Source of the DNA: Hyphomicrobiaceae bacterium
GTDB taxonomy: Bacteria; Pseudomonadota; Alphaproteobacteria; Rhizobiales; Aestuariivirgaceae
Reading direction: 5' to 3'
Length of the DNA: 34,076 bases
Assembly (NCBI GenBank): GCA_900298995.1
Contig: OMIC01000021.1
Coordinates: 1-34,076, forward strand
The notes under the pieces were generated by a model that was not told the DNA's origin, did not search any database, and saw only the letters and a program-made list of their open reading frames with translations. The position numbers and the translations under genes were made by a program. Shown piece after piece: positions 23,628 through 32,852 of this stretch (the stretch's first letter is position 1; each line of letters begins with the position of its first letter).

Positions 23628-24704
23628 CATCGCCTTCGGCACGCCGGTCGTTCCGGGAAAGCTGATGGGCAGTCCGGCAAGGCTTCGCAGCGCCAGATAG
23701 GCCCAGGCTTCCGCCTCCAGCGCGTCACCATCAAATTCTATTTTTTCTGCTGTAATAACATTTATTTGCAGAAGTTCTCTCAAGCTCTGCATGAGTACCG
23801 GATTGTGCCGCCCGCCGCCGCAGGCGACGATCACGGCGGGCTTCCGGGGCACAAGGGCGAGACTCGCGGCGACGGCGGCGGCCGTGAAGCGCGTGAGTGT
23901 CGCAGCGCCATCGGCAACCGACAGGCCATCGACAATTGATGCATTGAAGCTGTTGCGGTCGAGCGATTTGGGTGCCGCCGTAGCAAAAAACTTGCTGTTC
24001 AGTAGCTGTCCGAGCGCATCCGCATCAACATTGCCGCGCGACGCCAATTGACCGTCACGGTCGAATGACACTCCGGTGTGTCGTGCGCACCAGTCATTGA
24101 TGAGGGCGTTGCCGGGTCCGGTGTCGAATGCGATCAGGCTGCCGTCCGCCCCGATCCAGGTCAGGTTGGCGACCCCGCCGATATTCAGGAAGGCGGCAGG
24201 TCGCTCCTGCAACCTTGTGGCGAGGGCTCGGTGATAGACAGGAACCAGCGGCGCCCCCTGCCCGCCTGCCGCCACGTCGGCGGCCCGCAGGTCGTAGACG
24301 ACCGGCACGCCGGTCAGCCGGGCGAGTTCCGGGCCAAGACCGAGCTGGACGGTCAGACGCCGCTCCGGGCGGTGAATCACGGTCTGGCCATGAAAGCCGA
24401 TGACATCGACCTCGCCGGGTGTGAGGCCAATCTCCGACAGGAACCGCGCCACGGCTGCGGCGTGCCAGGCGGTGAGGGCCTGCTCGGCCCTAGCCAGTAC
24501 GCCCGGCCGCGCGTCGCGGCGGGCCAGTTCCCGCGCCTCGGCCAGTGCCGCGCGCAGCAACGCCTGCTGATCGCCGTCATAGGAATAGGTTGCGGCGGGC
24601 CCGCGCTCGACCACAGCTTCGCCGTCGCTGCGGATCAGCGCCACGTCGATCCCATCGAGCGAGGTGCCCGACATCAGGCCCAGCGCAGTCAGCAATTTTG
24701 ACAC
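23598..24704 (-). CDS. anmK: anhydro-N-acetylmuramic acid kinase
   Basis: A 368-residue sugar kinase that opens and phosphorylates 1,6-anhydro-MurNAc released from peptidoglycan, giving MurNAc-6-phosphate for cell-wall recycling. The ATP-binding motif GLMSGTSLDGIDVAL opens the protein. VIGFHGQTVIHRP, NIGGVANLTWI and DTGPGNALINDW follow, and CGGGRHNPVLM near the C-terminus completes the family set. The start is a GTG at 24704 with GGAG upstream. The gene is divergent from tyrS across only 51 bases and convergent, with a 30-base overlap, with the EamA gene. Confidence 0.93.
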   Translation of the reverse strand: MSKLLTALGLMSGTSLDGIDVALIRSDGEAVVERGPAATYSYDGDQQALLRAALAEARELARRDARPGVLARAEQALTAWHAAAVARFLSEIGLTPGEVDVIGFHGQTVIHRPERRLTVQLGLGPELARLTGVPVVYDLRAADVAAGGQGAPLVPVYHRALATRLQERPAAFLNIGGVANLTWIGADGSLIAFDTGPGNALINDWCARHTGVSFDRDGQLASRGNVDADALGQLLNSKFFATAAPKSLDRNSFNASIVDGLSVADGAATLTRFTAAAVAASLALVPRKPAVIVACGGGRHNPVLMQSLRELLQINVITAEKIEFDGDALEAEAWAYLALRSLAGLPISFPGTTGVPKAMSGGVLARPE

Positions 24705-24755
24705 TGCATAGCTCCGTGGTAAGAGCCCGCAGCCCTTCGCGAAAGTTGCCGTTTC

Positions 24756-25997
24756 ATGAGCCAGTTCAAGTCCGAGTTCCTCGCCATACTGTCAGAGCGG
24801 GGCTTCATTCACCAGATCTCCGACCCCGAGGGGCTGGACGCCGCCGCCAAGGCTGGCGCCATTTCCGGTTACATCGGCTTCGACGCCACCGCCAGCTCCC
24901 TGCATGCGGGCTCGCTGGTCCAGATCATGATGCTGCGCTGGATGCAGAAGACGGGTCACAGGCCGATCGCACTGATGGGCGGCGGCACCACCAAGATCGG
25001 CGACCCGTCGTTCAAGGATGAATCGCGCAAGCTGCTCTCGGTCGAGCAGATCGCAGCCAATCTCGCAGGCATCCGCCAGGTGTTCGGCAAGTTCCTGAGC
25101 TTCGGCGCGGGGCCGACGGATGCCCGCATGGTGAACAATGCCGACTGGCTGGATCATCTCAACTACATCGACTTCCTGCGGGACTATGGCGTGCACTTCA
25201 CCATCAACCGCATGCTGAGCTTCGATTCCGTGAAACTCAGGCTGGAGCGCGAACAGCCGCTCACCTTCCTCGAATTCAACTACATGATCCTGCAGGCCTA
25301 TGATTTTCTGGAACTGTCGCGCCGCCAGGACTGCGTTCTGCAGATGGGCGGATCGGACCAGTGGGGCAACATCGTGAACGGCATCGAACTGGGCCGCCGC
25401 TGCGACCAGCGGCAGCTCTTTGCGCTGACCTCGCCGCTGCTGACCACCTCATCCGGGGCCAAGATGGGCAAGACCGCAGCGGGCGCGGTGTGGCTCAACG
25501 CCGACATGCTCTCGCCCTATGACTATTGGCAGTACTGGCGCAATGCCGAGGACGCAGACGTGACGCGTTTCCTCAAGCTCTATACGGAACTGTCGCTCGC
25601 CGAGATTGCGAGGCTTGGCGCACTGGGCGGCGCGGAGATCAACGAGGCCAAGAAGGTACTCGCCACCGAAGCCACCGCCATGCTGCATGGCCGCGCGGCC
25701 GCAGAGGCCGCCGCAGAGACGGCACGGCGCACCTTCGAGGACGGCCAGAGCGCCGCAGGCCTACCGACGCTGACCCTCGACCTCGACGGCGGCACCGGGC
25801 TTCTGGCGGCCATGGTGGCGGCGGGCTTTGCAACCTCGAACGGCGAAGCCAGACGGTCGATCCAGGGCGGCGCCGTCCGCATCAATGATGAGCCGGTGGC
25901 AGACGACAAGCTGGTGCTCACCCGTGCGCTGCTGGCGGATGGCGCGATCAAGCTCTCCATGGGCAAGAAGAAGCATGTGCTGGTGAAGCCCGCGTGA
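24756..25997 (+). CDS. tyrS: tyrosyl-tRNA synthetase
   Basis: A 413-residue class Ic aminoacyl-tRNA synthetase that charges tRNA-Tyr. The HIGH-like signature appears in [16 protein letters not shown] near residue 50. The tyrosine pocket is seen in [25 protein letters not shown], and the KMSKS motif as AKMGKT near residue 233. A C-terminal S4 RNA-binding domain covers about 345-413 ([21 protein letters not shown]). Length and domain order are normal. No tRNA gene or T-box-like leader is seen. The gene is divergent from anmK and followed by a repeat-rich gap. Confidence 0.96.
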   Translation: MSQFKSEFLAILSERGFIHQISDPEGLDAAAKAGAISGYIGFDATASSLHAGSLVQIMMLRWMQKTGHRPIALMGGGTTKIGDPSFKDESRKLLSVEQIAANLAGIRQVFGKFLSFGAGPTDARMVNNADWLDHLNYIDFLRDYGVHFTINRMLSFDSVKLRLEREQPLTFLEFNYMILQAYDFLELSRRQDCVLQMGGSDQWGNIVNGIELGRRCDQRQLFALTSPLLTTSSGAKMGKTAAGAVWLNADMLSPYDYWQYWRNAEDADVTRFLKLYTELSLAEIARLGALGGAEINEAKKVLATEATAMLHGRAAAEAAAETARRTFEDGQSAAGLPTLTLDLDGGTGLLAAMVAAGFATSNGEARRSIQGGAVRINDEPVADDKLVLTRALLADGAIKLSMGKKKHVLVKPA

Positions 25998-26086
25998 GGG
26001 CTGCCGGGGCCAGGCCTGGAGGTGACCAGGCTGGCGCCGCTGCGAGGCATTGGGACTCGCCCGGGCTTGCCCGAAGTTGACTTCCA

Positions 26087-26125
26087 GCTTTTGCTGACCG
26101 AACGGCGCCGGGGTTCAGCGCGGTC
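26087..26125 (+). repeat. direct repeat, copy 1 (about 39 bases)
   Basis: The stretch from GCTTTTGCTGACC to TTCAGCGCGGTC is repeated with about six differences at 26291-26329. Conserved blocks are CTGACCGA, CGGCGCC and TTCAGCGCGGTC. It sits 10 bases before the first palindrome. Confidence 0.65.
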
Positions 26126-26135
26126 TTCATGGAAG

Positions 26136-26158
26136 ACCCCCGGGTCAAGCCCGGGGGT
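26136..26158. repeat. REP-like palindrome, copy 1
   Basis: ACCCCCGGG (26136-26144) and CCCGGGGGT (26150-26158) form a perfect stem around a TCAAG loop. Alphaproteobacterial genomes carry many such extragenic palindromes. Confidence 0.75.
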
Positions 26159-26223
26159 GACGAGGCTCAGGAATCGTGTGCCGACAGGACGGCATGCGAC
26201 TTGAATGTGGCCGTCCCAGAAGA

Positions 26224-26244
26224 CCCCCGGGTCAAGCCCGGGGG
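26224..26244. repeat. REP-like palindrome, copy 2
   Basis: CCCCCGGG (26224-26231) and CCCGGGGG (26237-26244) surround the same TCAAG loop as copy 1, and the preceding GAAGA is also shared. The two copies are 88 bases apart in the same orientation. Confidence 0.75.
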
Positions 26245-26290
26245 CCACGAGATTGAAGACGAGACTCAAGAGTTGCAAGATGTCGATACA

Positions 26291-26329
26291 GCTTGCACTG
26301 ACCGAGCGGCGCCTGGATTCAGCGCGGTC
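26291..26329 (+). repeat. direct repeat, copy 2 (about 39 bases)
   Basis: Second copy of the repeat at 26087-26125, starting GCTTGCACTGACC and ending TTCAGCGCGGTC. Here it follows rather than precedes the palindrome, so the pair brackets both palindromes. Confidence 0.65.
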
Positions 26330-26389
26330 GCCAAACGCGAGCGAGCCTGAGCGATCAGAAAATCCTTCTGACTTGCGCCAAAACCGGGA

Positions 26390-29300
26390 TCAGCCGGAAG
26401 AGCCTGCCGGCTTGGCGCCGCCGAGCGGTTCGCAGCGGCTGCTGTATTCGAAGAACTTGCGCAGGAAGCCCGGCGCCACCGCCGACATGGGGTTCATCTG
26501 GAAGGATGGTTTGTCCACCGTGCCGCCAAGTGCGAAGGTGAGGCCGATGAGGCCCTGCCCGCGCCCGCCGGTCAGAAGATCGCCGACCAGCGGAATGTCG
26601 CCCAGCGCGGCATTGACCGCATAGGCCGGCGTGATGGTGCCCGCGATGTCGATGGCGCCGTCGGACTTGCGGATCAGACCCGCGGCGCTGGCGCCGAGTT
26701 CAGCCCCGCGCACCAGGCTCTCGCCGATGCAGATGAAGCGGCTGTCGGCGGTGAAGGGAAGGCTGAGCTTGGCGAAGGACAGCGACTCGCGGCGCGGACC
26801 GGCGCGCTTGGGCTTGCCGCGCGAGTCGAGTTCGGCGAGCGCGGCCTCGTTGCGCACCTCGAAATTGCGCAGCACGAGCTTTCCCTTGCGCACCGAGGCG
26901 CCGTCATTTCCGAGGAGCGCGTAGAATTCGATCTGGCCGCCCGCCACCTTGGAATAGAGATTGGCCGCACGGATGGCAGCACCGCCATCACGGCCATTGA
27001 TGCGCATCTCGCGCCCGCCCTCCACGGGCGTGACACGGAACACCACCGGCTGGCCGCTCAGGAAGGCCCCCGATATTTCGGCGCGTTCGAGCAAGGAATT
27101 GCGCGCCGACACCGTGCCGCTGACACCGGTGAGGATCTCGCCGCGATTGGCATGGACGCGCGCGAGGTCGATCGACAGGCGCAGTGGCCCCCCTGACTTC
27201 GACACCGGTGCCTGCTGCTGGGAGGCCTCGTCGCGGTTGCGCGCGCCGAACATGCCGCGGATCATCGGCCGGGCATCCAGGCTGTCACCCTTGACGTCAA
27301 CCCGCAGGCCGCCACCCTCCTCGGACTTGATGGTGACGGCAAACCGGTTTTCCTCCGAGAGATTGATTTCAGTGAACCGCGCGGCGCGCAGTCCGCGCCG
27401 GTCGGGGGACAGCCCGATCTCGCCACGGATCGACAGGTCGCTGCCCTTGATCGCCAGATCGGCGATGCGGGGCGCATTCTCGCCCTTGCTGACATAGGTG
27501 AAGCTGGCCGATGTCTTCGGCATCGCGGGCCGCCTCCAGCCGATCGGCTGGATTCGAAGTTCCACCTCACTGAGGTCGGCGGCGACATCGACCCGGCCCT
27601 GCGGATCGGCGAGATCGGGAATGGTGGCAGTGACGCCAACCGGGCCGCGCGCGAAAGTGCCGAGATCAATGCCAAGCGTCTGGCGCTGCTCGCCGTCAAG
27701 CTTGGTCTTGATGACGGCAGACTGCGCGTAGCCAGGTCCCGGACCGCGCTGCCATGACAGGCTGGCGGGAATGCCATTGACCCTGGCCGGACCCTTGGCC
27801 TCAATCACACCGGCGGCCAGGGTAAGACCGAAGTCGCCCTCGGTGATGTCAACGCCAGGCAAGGCATCCTTGAGAGACATCTCCATGAGCTTGCCCGTGG
27901 CCTCGATCCGGAAACGATCCTTCGGCACGTTCTTGATCATCGGAAAGGCAATATCGACCTGCGCATCGACCTTGCCCGCCAGCCGAGATGTCTCGAGTCC
28001 GGTGTTGCGGATGAGATCGAGCGCCGGAAGATCGAGATATTCGAGAAGCGGCTGGATGCCGGACTCGATATCAAGCCGGATGTTGGCCCTGGTCTCGACC
28101 TCGAGGATGCCCGTCGTGCGCATGGTCGCTGATTTGAGCCGCCCGGAACCGCCGGAGGGCAGCCGGATGTCCGCCCCAGCGAGAGTGATGACGAAGTCAT
28201 TGTCGGTGAGCTTCGCCTCGCCCGATGCGCCCCTGAGCGGCGGCAGGTCCTTGAAGTAGCCGCTGGTCACGTCCTTCATGGTGAAGGACAGGCTGAAAGA
28301 ACCCGGCGGCAGGCGGCGCTGGCGCTGCGCCCTGGCCATGGCATCGACCGGGAGATTGACCACGAACTCGCCCTCGGTGATGAGGCCTTCGCGAACATTC
28401 TCGTTGACCCAATTGCGGGTGCGCGGCGTGACGATGGGCGGCCAGAGCTGCTTGAGCAGCGGCGCCGGCAGATCGCGGATGCGGCCCGAGAGGCGGATGC
28501 CTGCCGAGTCGGTGCCGCCGGTGATGGCGCCGCGCAGCCGGATGCCCGCGCTGCCCGACATGATGAGCAGGTCGTCGATGTCGAGCCGAGCTTCCTCCAT
28601 GGCGGCATTGCCGGTGAATTCGACACGGTCCACCGCAACGGGGTTCTTGTTCGATCCTTCGGTGTCGATTGCGACGTTCCGCGCCTGCAGCCCGATCTTC
28701 AGCGCGGTGAGCCGCCCGTCGGCATTGCGCGCCGGAAGGATGCTGCCCTTCACCTGGGCGCGGGAACTGCCGACCAGCAGGTTCGAGTCGGTGATGACGA
28801 TACCGCCCGTGACGGGATCATAATCGGCGCGCAGCGAGCCCTCGTCGATCACGAGCGGCTCGGCGAGATAGTCCGGCAGATCGACAACGCCCGCCGAGGC
28901 GGTGAATTCGCCGGTCGCCTTGGTCACAAGCCCGGCCTCGGTGACCTCGAGCTCGACATGACCGGCCAGCGGAACCTTGACGCGCGCCAGCTTGGAGAGC
29001 GCGAAGACCTCGTCGGAGATGTTGGCGGGCACGAGATCGTTGATGCGCGCGCTGATGGCAAAGCTGCGGGTGTCGCGCCGGTAGCTGGCCGCGAGATCGG
29101 CCGTCCAGCGGCCCGCCTCCTCGCCGTTCAGGATGGCGGCATTGGCTGCGATGGCGAAGCCGTAGCTCATGCGCTGGAAGGCCAGCTCGGCCTGCGGGAT
29201 CTCCCAAATAGCGTCATTGGCCTCGTCGAAGAAAGTGATCTGGGCCTCGGCGACGCGGATCGTCTCAATTGTGCTGATCGAGCCCTGCGCGGGATCGGCC

Positions 29301-29845
29301 CCGCCGCTCAGCAGTTGCAAGAGCGCAGTGCCGGAGAGGCCCGTTGCGGGAGGTGTGGTGTCTAGCGCCTGGAGATCGCCCGCCTCCGGCGCCGACGCGT
29401 CAATCGTCACGGCCTCGCCCTCGGGCGCCGCCTCGCTGAAGCCCAGTTCGAAGCCGCCGCCGATGCGGCGCATGATGCGGATGCGCGGGCCGATCAACTC
29501 GATCGAGGACGGCACGAGGGCGGCCCGGAACAGCGCATCCTCGCGCACGCCGATGGCAGCGCGCGGGGCACGGGCCACGAGATTGCCCTGCTTGTCCTTC
29601 AGCACCACATTGCGCAGCCGCACATGCGGCACGCCGGTCTCGTCCGAGCGTTCGATCACCACGCCGCCGAGGCTCACGCTCATGTCCGGCAGGCTGGCAT
29701 TGATGCGGTTCTCGACCGCCGCCCGCATGAAGTCGAGCGACACCGGCCCCTGCGCCAGGCGCAGGTAGAAGATGCCCGCCACGAGCACAACGCCGACAAG
29801 AACTGCCAGCAGCGAAAAACCGCTTATGCGAGCGAGACGGCGCAA
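26390..29845 (-). CDS. DUF3971/AsmA-like (YhdP-type) envelope protein
   Basis: A giant protein of 1151 residues with one N-terminal transmembrane helix (about 8-28, GFSLLAVLVGVVLVAGIFYL) and a long periplasmic part made of repeated beta-strands. This fits the AsmA/TamB/YhdP superfamily thought to form bridge-like lipid-transfer grooves between the membranes. The region around residues 230-600 resembles DUF3971. The end (IDIAGTITPAYAVNAALGDIPLVG...GLIGLTFALGGTVDKPSF) is typical of the AsmA-like C-terminal domain. It likely helps phospholipid movement or outer-membrane barrier function. The gene stands alone, convergent with tyrS and divergent from the DUF1330 gene. Confidence 0.87.
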   Translation of the reverse strand: MRRLARISGFSLLAVLVGVVLVAGIFYLRLAQGPVSLDFMRAAVENRINASLPDMSVSLGGVVIERSDETGVPHVRLRNVVLKDKQGNLVARAPRAAIGVREDALFRAALVPSSIELIGPRIRIMRRIGGGFELGFSEAAPEGEAVTIDASAPEAGDLQALDTTPPATGLSGTALLQLLSGGADPAQGSISTIETIRVAEAQITFFDEANDAIWEIPQAELAFQRMSYGFAIAANAAILNGEEAGRWTADLAASYRRDTRSFAISARINDLVPANISDEVFALSKLARVKVPLAGHVELEVTEAGLVTKATGEFTASAGVVDLPDYLAEPLVIDEGSLRADYDPVTGGIVITDSNLLVGSSRAQVKGSILPARNADGRLTALKIGLQARNVAIDTEGSNKNPVAVDRVEFTGNAAMEEARLDIDDLLIMSGSAGIRLRGAITGGTDSAGIRLSGRIRDLPAPLLKQLWPPIVTPRTRNWVNENVREGLITEGEFVVNLPVDAMARAQRQRRLPPGSFSLSFTMKDVTSGYFKDLPPLRGASGEAKLTDNDFVITLAGADIRLPSGGSGRLKSATMRTTGILEVETRANIRLDIESGIQPLLEYLDLPALDLIRNTGLETSRLAGKVDAQVDIAFPMIKNVPKDRFRIEATGKLMEMSLKDALPGVDITEGDFGLTLAAGVIEAKGPARVNGIPASLSWQRGPGPGYAQSAVIKTKLDGEQRQTLGIDLGTFARGPVGVTATIPDLADPQGRVDVAADLSEVELRIQPIGWRRPAMPKTSASFTYVSKGENAPRIADLAIKGSDLSIRGEIGLSPDRRGLRAARFTEINLSEENRFAVTIKSEEGGGLRVDVKGDSLDARPMIRGMFGARNRDEASQQQAPVSKSGGPLRLSIDLARVHANRGEILTGVSGTVSARNSLLERAEISGAFLSGQPVVFRVTPVEGGREMRINGRDGGAAIRAANLYSKVAGGQIEFYALLGNDGASVRKGKLVLRNFEVRNEAALAELDSRGKPKRAGPRRESLSFAKLSLPFTADSRFICIGESLVRGAELGASAAGLIRKSDGAIDIAGTITPAYAVNAALGDIPLVGDLLTGGRGQGLIGLTFALGGTVDKPSFQMNPMSAVAPGFLRKFFEYSSRCEPLGGAKPAGSSG

Positions 29846-29972
29846 GATCCGACCGATTCACCTCAAGATCACGCCCCACATGTGCCATCAAGGCTGGCCT
29901 CAGGCAATGCGCAAGCCGAAACCGGCTGCTTGGCGGCCAATCAGGGCCAAAGCATGACCGCGCGGCGCCCCG

Positions 29973-30001
29973 CTGGACCTCGGCGCACGGCCCGCTATAG
30001 T
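29973..30001 (+). promoter_or_regulatory. possible promoter of the DUF1330 gene
   Basis: CTGGAC (29973-29978), a 17-base spacer and TATAGT (29996-30001) precede the ribosome site AAGGAG at 30012-30017. The -10 is good and the -35 is weak. The leader would be very short. Confidence 0.35.
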
Positions 30002-30025
30002 GAAACCTTTCAAGGAGTTGAGAAG

Positions 30026-30313
30026 ATGCCCAAGGGGTACTGGATCGCCCATGTGACGGTCACCGATGCCGAGCAATACCAGCACTATGCCAGCGCCACA
30101 CGCGAGGCCTTCCAGAAGTATGGCGCCAACATCCTGGCGCGCGGCGGCGCCTTCCGGCAGATGGAGGGCGAGGGCCGGCCGCGCAATGTGGTGATCGAGT
30201 TCCCGAGCCTGGAGGCCGCCATCGCCTGCTACAATTCGACCGAATATCAGGCCGCCAAGGCCAAGAGGGCTGGCGCGGGGATCGCCGAGATCGTGCTGGT
30301 CGAGGGCGTGTAG
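30026..30313 (+). CDS. DUF1330 family protein
   Basis: A 95-residue protein with the DUF1330 (dimeric alpha/beta-barrel, NIPSNAP-like) pattern: KGYWIAHVTVTDAEQYQHYA at the start, ILARGGAFRQMEG in the middle and VVIEFPSLEAAIACYNSTEYQ, then the closing strand EIVLVEGV. Such proteins are small cytoplasmic homodimers of unknown function. The ATG at 30026 is chosen because AAGGAG lies nine bases upstream; the open frame extends further 5' without support. It may form an operon with dapB, 63 bases downstream. Confidence 0.88.
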   Translation: MPKGYWIAHVTVTDAEQYQHYASATREAFQKYGANILARGGAFRQMEGEGRPRNVVIEFPSLEAAIACYNSTEYQAAKAKRAGAGIAEIVLVEGV

Positions 30314-30376
30314 CTCTCTTCTTTCCATGGCGCGGGCCGGTTGCTAAGACCGGGAGGAAACGAAGGGATACGAGAC

Positions 30377-31177
30377 ATGAAACTCGCCATCGCCGGGGCA
30401 GCGGGCCGCATGGGCCGGGTGCTGACGCGGATCGTCAATGAAACGCCGGGCGCCGAGGTGGCGGGCGGTCTCGAGCCCGCGGGCTCGCCGCATCTGGGTG
30501 CCGACATGGGCGAGTTGGCCGGCATCGGGCGGCTCGACGTGGCGATCAGCGCGGATCCGCTCGAACTCTTCCCCCGCATCGACGGCCTCATCGACTTCAC
30601 CGTGCCCGCCGCAACGCTTGCGCTTGCGGAGCTCGCAGCCCAGGCGCGGATCGTGCATGTGATCGGCACCACCGGCATCGACGAGGCGGGCGAGGCCAGG
30701 ATCCGCGCCGCCGCGCGCCATGCGCGCATCGTCAAGTCCGGCAACATGAGCCTCGGCGTCAATCTGCTGGCCTCGCTGGTGCGCAAGGTGGCCGCAACGC
30801 TGGGCGAGGAGTATGACATCGAGATCGTCGAGATGCACCACAAGCACAAGATCGATGCGCCCTCGGGCACGGCGCTGATGCTGGGCGAGGCGGCGGCGAA
30901 GGGCCGGGGCATCGACCTCCGGACCCGCGCGGTGCGCTCGCGCGACGGCCACACCGGGGCCCGCGCGGCGGGCGACATCGGATTTGCCACGCTGCGCGGC
31001 GGATCGGTGGTGGGCGAGCATACGGTGATGTTCGCAGGCGAGACCGAGCGCATCGAACTCACCCACAAGGCCTCGAGCCGCGAGATGTTCGCGCGCGGCG
31101 CGGTAAGAGCCGCCCAGTGGGCCATGGACAAGCCGCCCGGCCTCTACGCGATGGCCGATGTTCTGGGACTGGAGTAA
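30377..31177 (+). CDS. dapB: 4-hydroxy-tetrahydrodipicolinate reductase
   Basis: A 266-residue NAD(P)H-dependent enzyme of the diaminopimelate/lysine pathway. The cofactor motif GAAGRMGRV begins at residue 7. IDFTVP lies near 74 and the family signature [18 protein letters not shown] near 155, which contains the catalytic His pair and the Lys. The ATG at 30377 is preferred because [13 protein letters not shown] is the usual beginning and GAAGGGA lies upstream; the frame opens 36 bases earlier. The stop is three bases before gpmA, so the two are co-transcribed. Confidence 0.95.
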   Translation: MKLAIAGAAGRMGRVLTRIVNETPGAEVAGGLEPAGSPHLGADMGELAGIGRLDVAISADPLELFPRIDGLIDFTVPAATLALAELAAQARIVHVIGTTGIDEAGEARIRAAARHARIVKSGNMSLGVNLLASLVRKVAATLGEEYDIEIVEMHHKHKIDAPSGTALMLGEAAAKGRGIDLRTRAVRSRDGHTGARAAGDIGFATLRGGSVVGEHTVMFAGETERIELTHKASSREMFARGAVRAAQWAMDKPPGLYAMADVLGLE

Positions 31178-31180
31178 GCG

Positions 31181-31798
31181 ATGGATCGTCTTCTCGTGCT
31201 CGTCCGCCACGGACAGAGCGAATGGAACCTCAAGAACCTCTTCACCGGCTGGAAGGACCCCGCACTCACCGAGCAGGGCATCCGCGAGGCCCATGAGGCG
31301 GGCCGCAAGCTGAAGGCCAAGGGCTTTCACTTCGACAAGGCCTATACGAGCGCGCTGAGCCGGGCCCAGCACACGCTCACCATCATGCTCGACGAGCTGG
31401 GCCAGGCCGGGCTCGAGACCACGCGGGACAAGGCGCTGAACGAGCGCGACTATGGCGACCTGACCGGCCTCAACAAGGACGACGCGCGCAGGAAGTGGGG
31501 CGAGGAGCAGGTCCACATCTGGCGGCGCTCCTATGATGTCGCCCCGCCCGGCGGCGAGAGCCTCAAAGACACGCTGGCCCGCGCCCTGCCCTATTACATG
31601 AAGCACATCCAGCCCGACGTGCTGTCGGGCAAGCGCGTGCTGGTGGCCGCGCATGGCAATTCGATCCGTTCACTGATCATGGCCATCGAGGGACTGACAC
31701 CCGAGGAGATCCTCAAGCGCGAGCTCGACACCGGCGTGCCGGTCGTCTACCGGCTGGGCGCGGACTCGCGGCCCGTGTCGGTCGAGGTTCTGGGCTAG
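31181..31798 (+). CDS. gpmA: 2,3-bisphosphoglycerate-dependent phosphoglycerate mutase
   Basis: A 205-residue histidine phosphatase-superfamily enzyme that interconverts 3- and 2-phosphoglycerate in glycolysis. The phospho-acceptor His10 is in VRHGQSEWN, with the catalytic [11 protein letters not shown] stretch near 87 and the second His in [10 protein letters not shown] near 155. It is a short form (about 205 residues) common in alphaproteobacteria, lacking the insertion of E. coli GpmA (about 250). It starts three bases after dapB and ends three bases before the convergent oxygenase gene. Confidence 0.93.
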   Translation: MDRLLVLVRHGQSEWNLKNLFTGWKDPALTEQGIREAHEAGRKLKAKGFHFDKAYTSALSRAQHTLTIMLDELGQAGLETTRDKALNERDYGDLTGLNKDDARRKWGEEQVHIWRRSYDVAPPGGESLKDTLARALPYYMKHIQPDVLSGKRVLVAAHGNSIRSLIMAIEGLTPEEILKRELDTGVPVVYRLGADSRPVSVEVLG

Positions 31799-31801
31799 GG
31801 T

Positions 31802-32806
31802 CTAGACCCCCAGGCAGTCCCTCACGCGCTCCTGGAAATAGTGAACGCCCTGCTCATGGCGCGGCGACAAGGGACCCGGGCGGTAGTTGCCGGCCTCGTA
31901 ATTCCGGTGCGTGGCGACGCAGATCTCGTAGTCCTCGCGCACCACGGCGAGATTGCGGGCAATGGTGTCGCTGCGCGCCTCGTCCTGTTCGGGCGCGAGA
32001 TCGGCAAAGTAGAAGTGATAGATCTGCTCGGTGCGGTTGGCCGCGACCGGGTTGATGCGCGAGGTGTTCATGCCGCCCGCGAACAGCGACAGCGTCCAGT
32101 TGGGCCACATCCACAGCCATTTGCCGCGATAGAACAGGCCCTCGCGCGGCGGCGCGGTCATGCGGATGAAGCCCCGGTGCGCGGTGGTCTCGAATGCCTC
32201 AAAGTCGATGGCGGCGAAGAACTTCGGGTGAATGCCCGGGATGTGATAGCCCTCGACGAAATTGTCGGTGTAGATCTTCCAGTTGGCATCGAAATTGACG
32301 GTCTCGGAGCGCACCGCCTGATAGGTCTCGATCGGCTCGCCGGACAGTTCGTCCACGAGATCGCCGAGCTGCGCGGCGAGATCCTCCTGCGGGTCGACCG
32401 CCACGAAGAGGAGCCCGCGCCACACGGCGGCGTGGATTTCCTCCAGCGGCCAGTCCTCGGGCCGGAAGCCCGGTTCCTCGCCGAACCAGGGCGCGTTCAG
32501 CAGCCGCCCGTCATCGGCGAAGACCCACTGGTGATAGGGGCAACGGATCGTGGCGCAGCGGCCGGCGCCATCCTCCAGCAGCTTTGCGCCCCGGTGACGG
32601 CAGACATTGCGGAAAGCCCGCAGCCTGCCGTCGCGGCCGCGAATGGCGAAAACCTTGAGCCCGGCCAGATCGGCCGCAACATAGGCTCCGCGCTCGGCCA
32701 CCTGCGCGGCCGGCCCCAGCAACTGCCAGGTTCTGGAAAAGATCGCATCCCGCTCTCGCTGCAGCACGGCGGGATCGACATAGAGCCGGGGGTCGAGATT
32801 GAGCAT
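31802..32806 (-). CDS. Rieske-type ring-hydroxylating/N-demethylating oxygenase alpha subunit
   Basis: A 334-residue oxygenase component. The Rieske cluster ligands are Cys69, His71, Cys89 and His92 (CRHRG...CPYH). The mononuclear iron site is formed by His188 and His193 in NFVEGYHIPGIH and by Asp292 (VVREDYEIC). Asp181 links the two centres, so the enzyme appears complete. The fold and the YHIPGIHP motif fit the choline monooxygenase/carnitine/betaine-type group rather than classical aromatic dioxygenases; the substrate is open. No ferredoxin or reductase gene is nearby, so electrons must come from a partner encoded elsewhere. Confidence 0.85.
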   Translation of the reverse strand: MLNLDPRLYVDPAVLQRERDAIFSRTWQLLGPAAQVAERGAYVAADLAGLKVFAIRGRDGRLRAFRNVCRHRGAKLLEDGAGRCATIRCPYHQWVFADDGRLLNAPWFGEEPGFRPEDWPLEEIHAAVWRGLLFVAVDPQEDLAAQLGDLVDELSGEPIETYQAVRSETVNFDANWKIYTDNFVEGYHIPGIHPKFFAAIDFEAFETTAHRGFIRMTAPPREGLFYRGKWLWMWPNWTLSLFAGGMNTSRINPVAANRTEQIYHFYFADLAPEQDEARSDTIARNLAVVREDYEICVATHRNYEAGNYRPGPLSPRHEQGVHYFQERVRDCLGV

Positions 32807-32852
32807 GGTGGGCGCGCCTCCTCAGGCGACGAGAGTGCCCCACAGGCCGCGG

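Larger units (their letters stand above)
25998..26389. other. repeat-rich intergenic region after tyrS
   Basis: Nearly 400 bases between the convergent tyrS and DUF3971/AsmA genes contain no credible gene. They hold two perfect CCCCCGGG palindromes and two copies of a roughly 39-base direct repeat, listed separately. A related CCCGGGCTTGCCCG stretch at about 26060-26073 may be a decayed third palindrome. Either palindrome could also end transcription of tyrS. Confidence 0.7.

Noticed and set aside
30344-31654. 436-residue minus-strand open frame across dapB and gpmA
   Set aside because: Antisense to two well-recognised genes; Ala/Arg/Leu-rich shadow without domain features.
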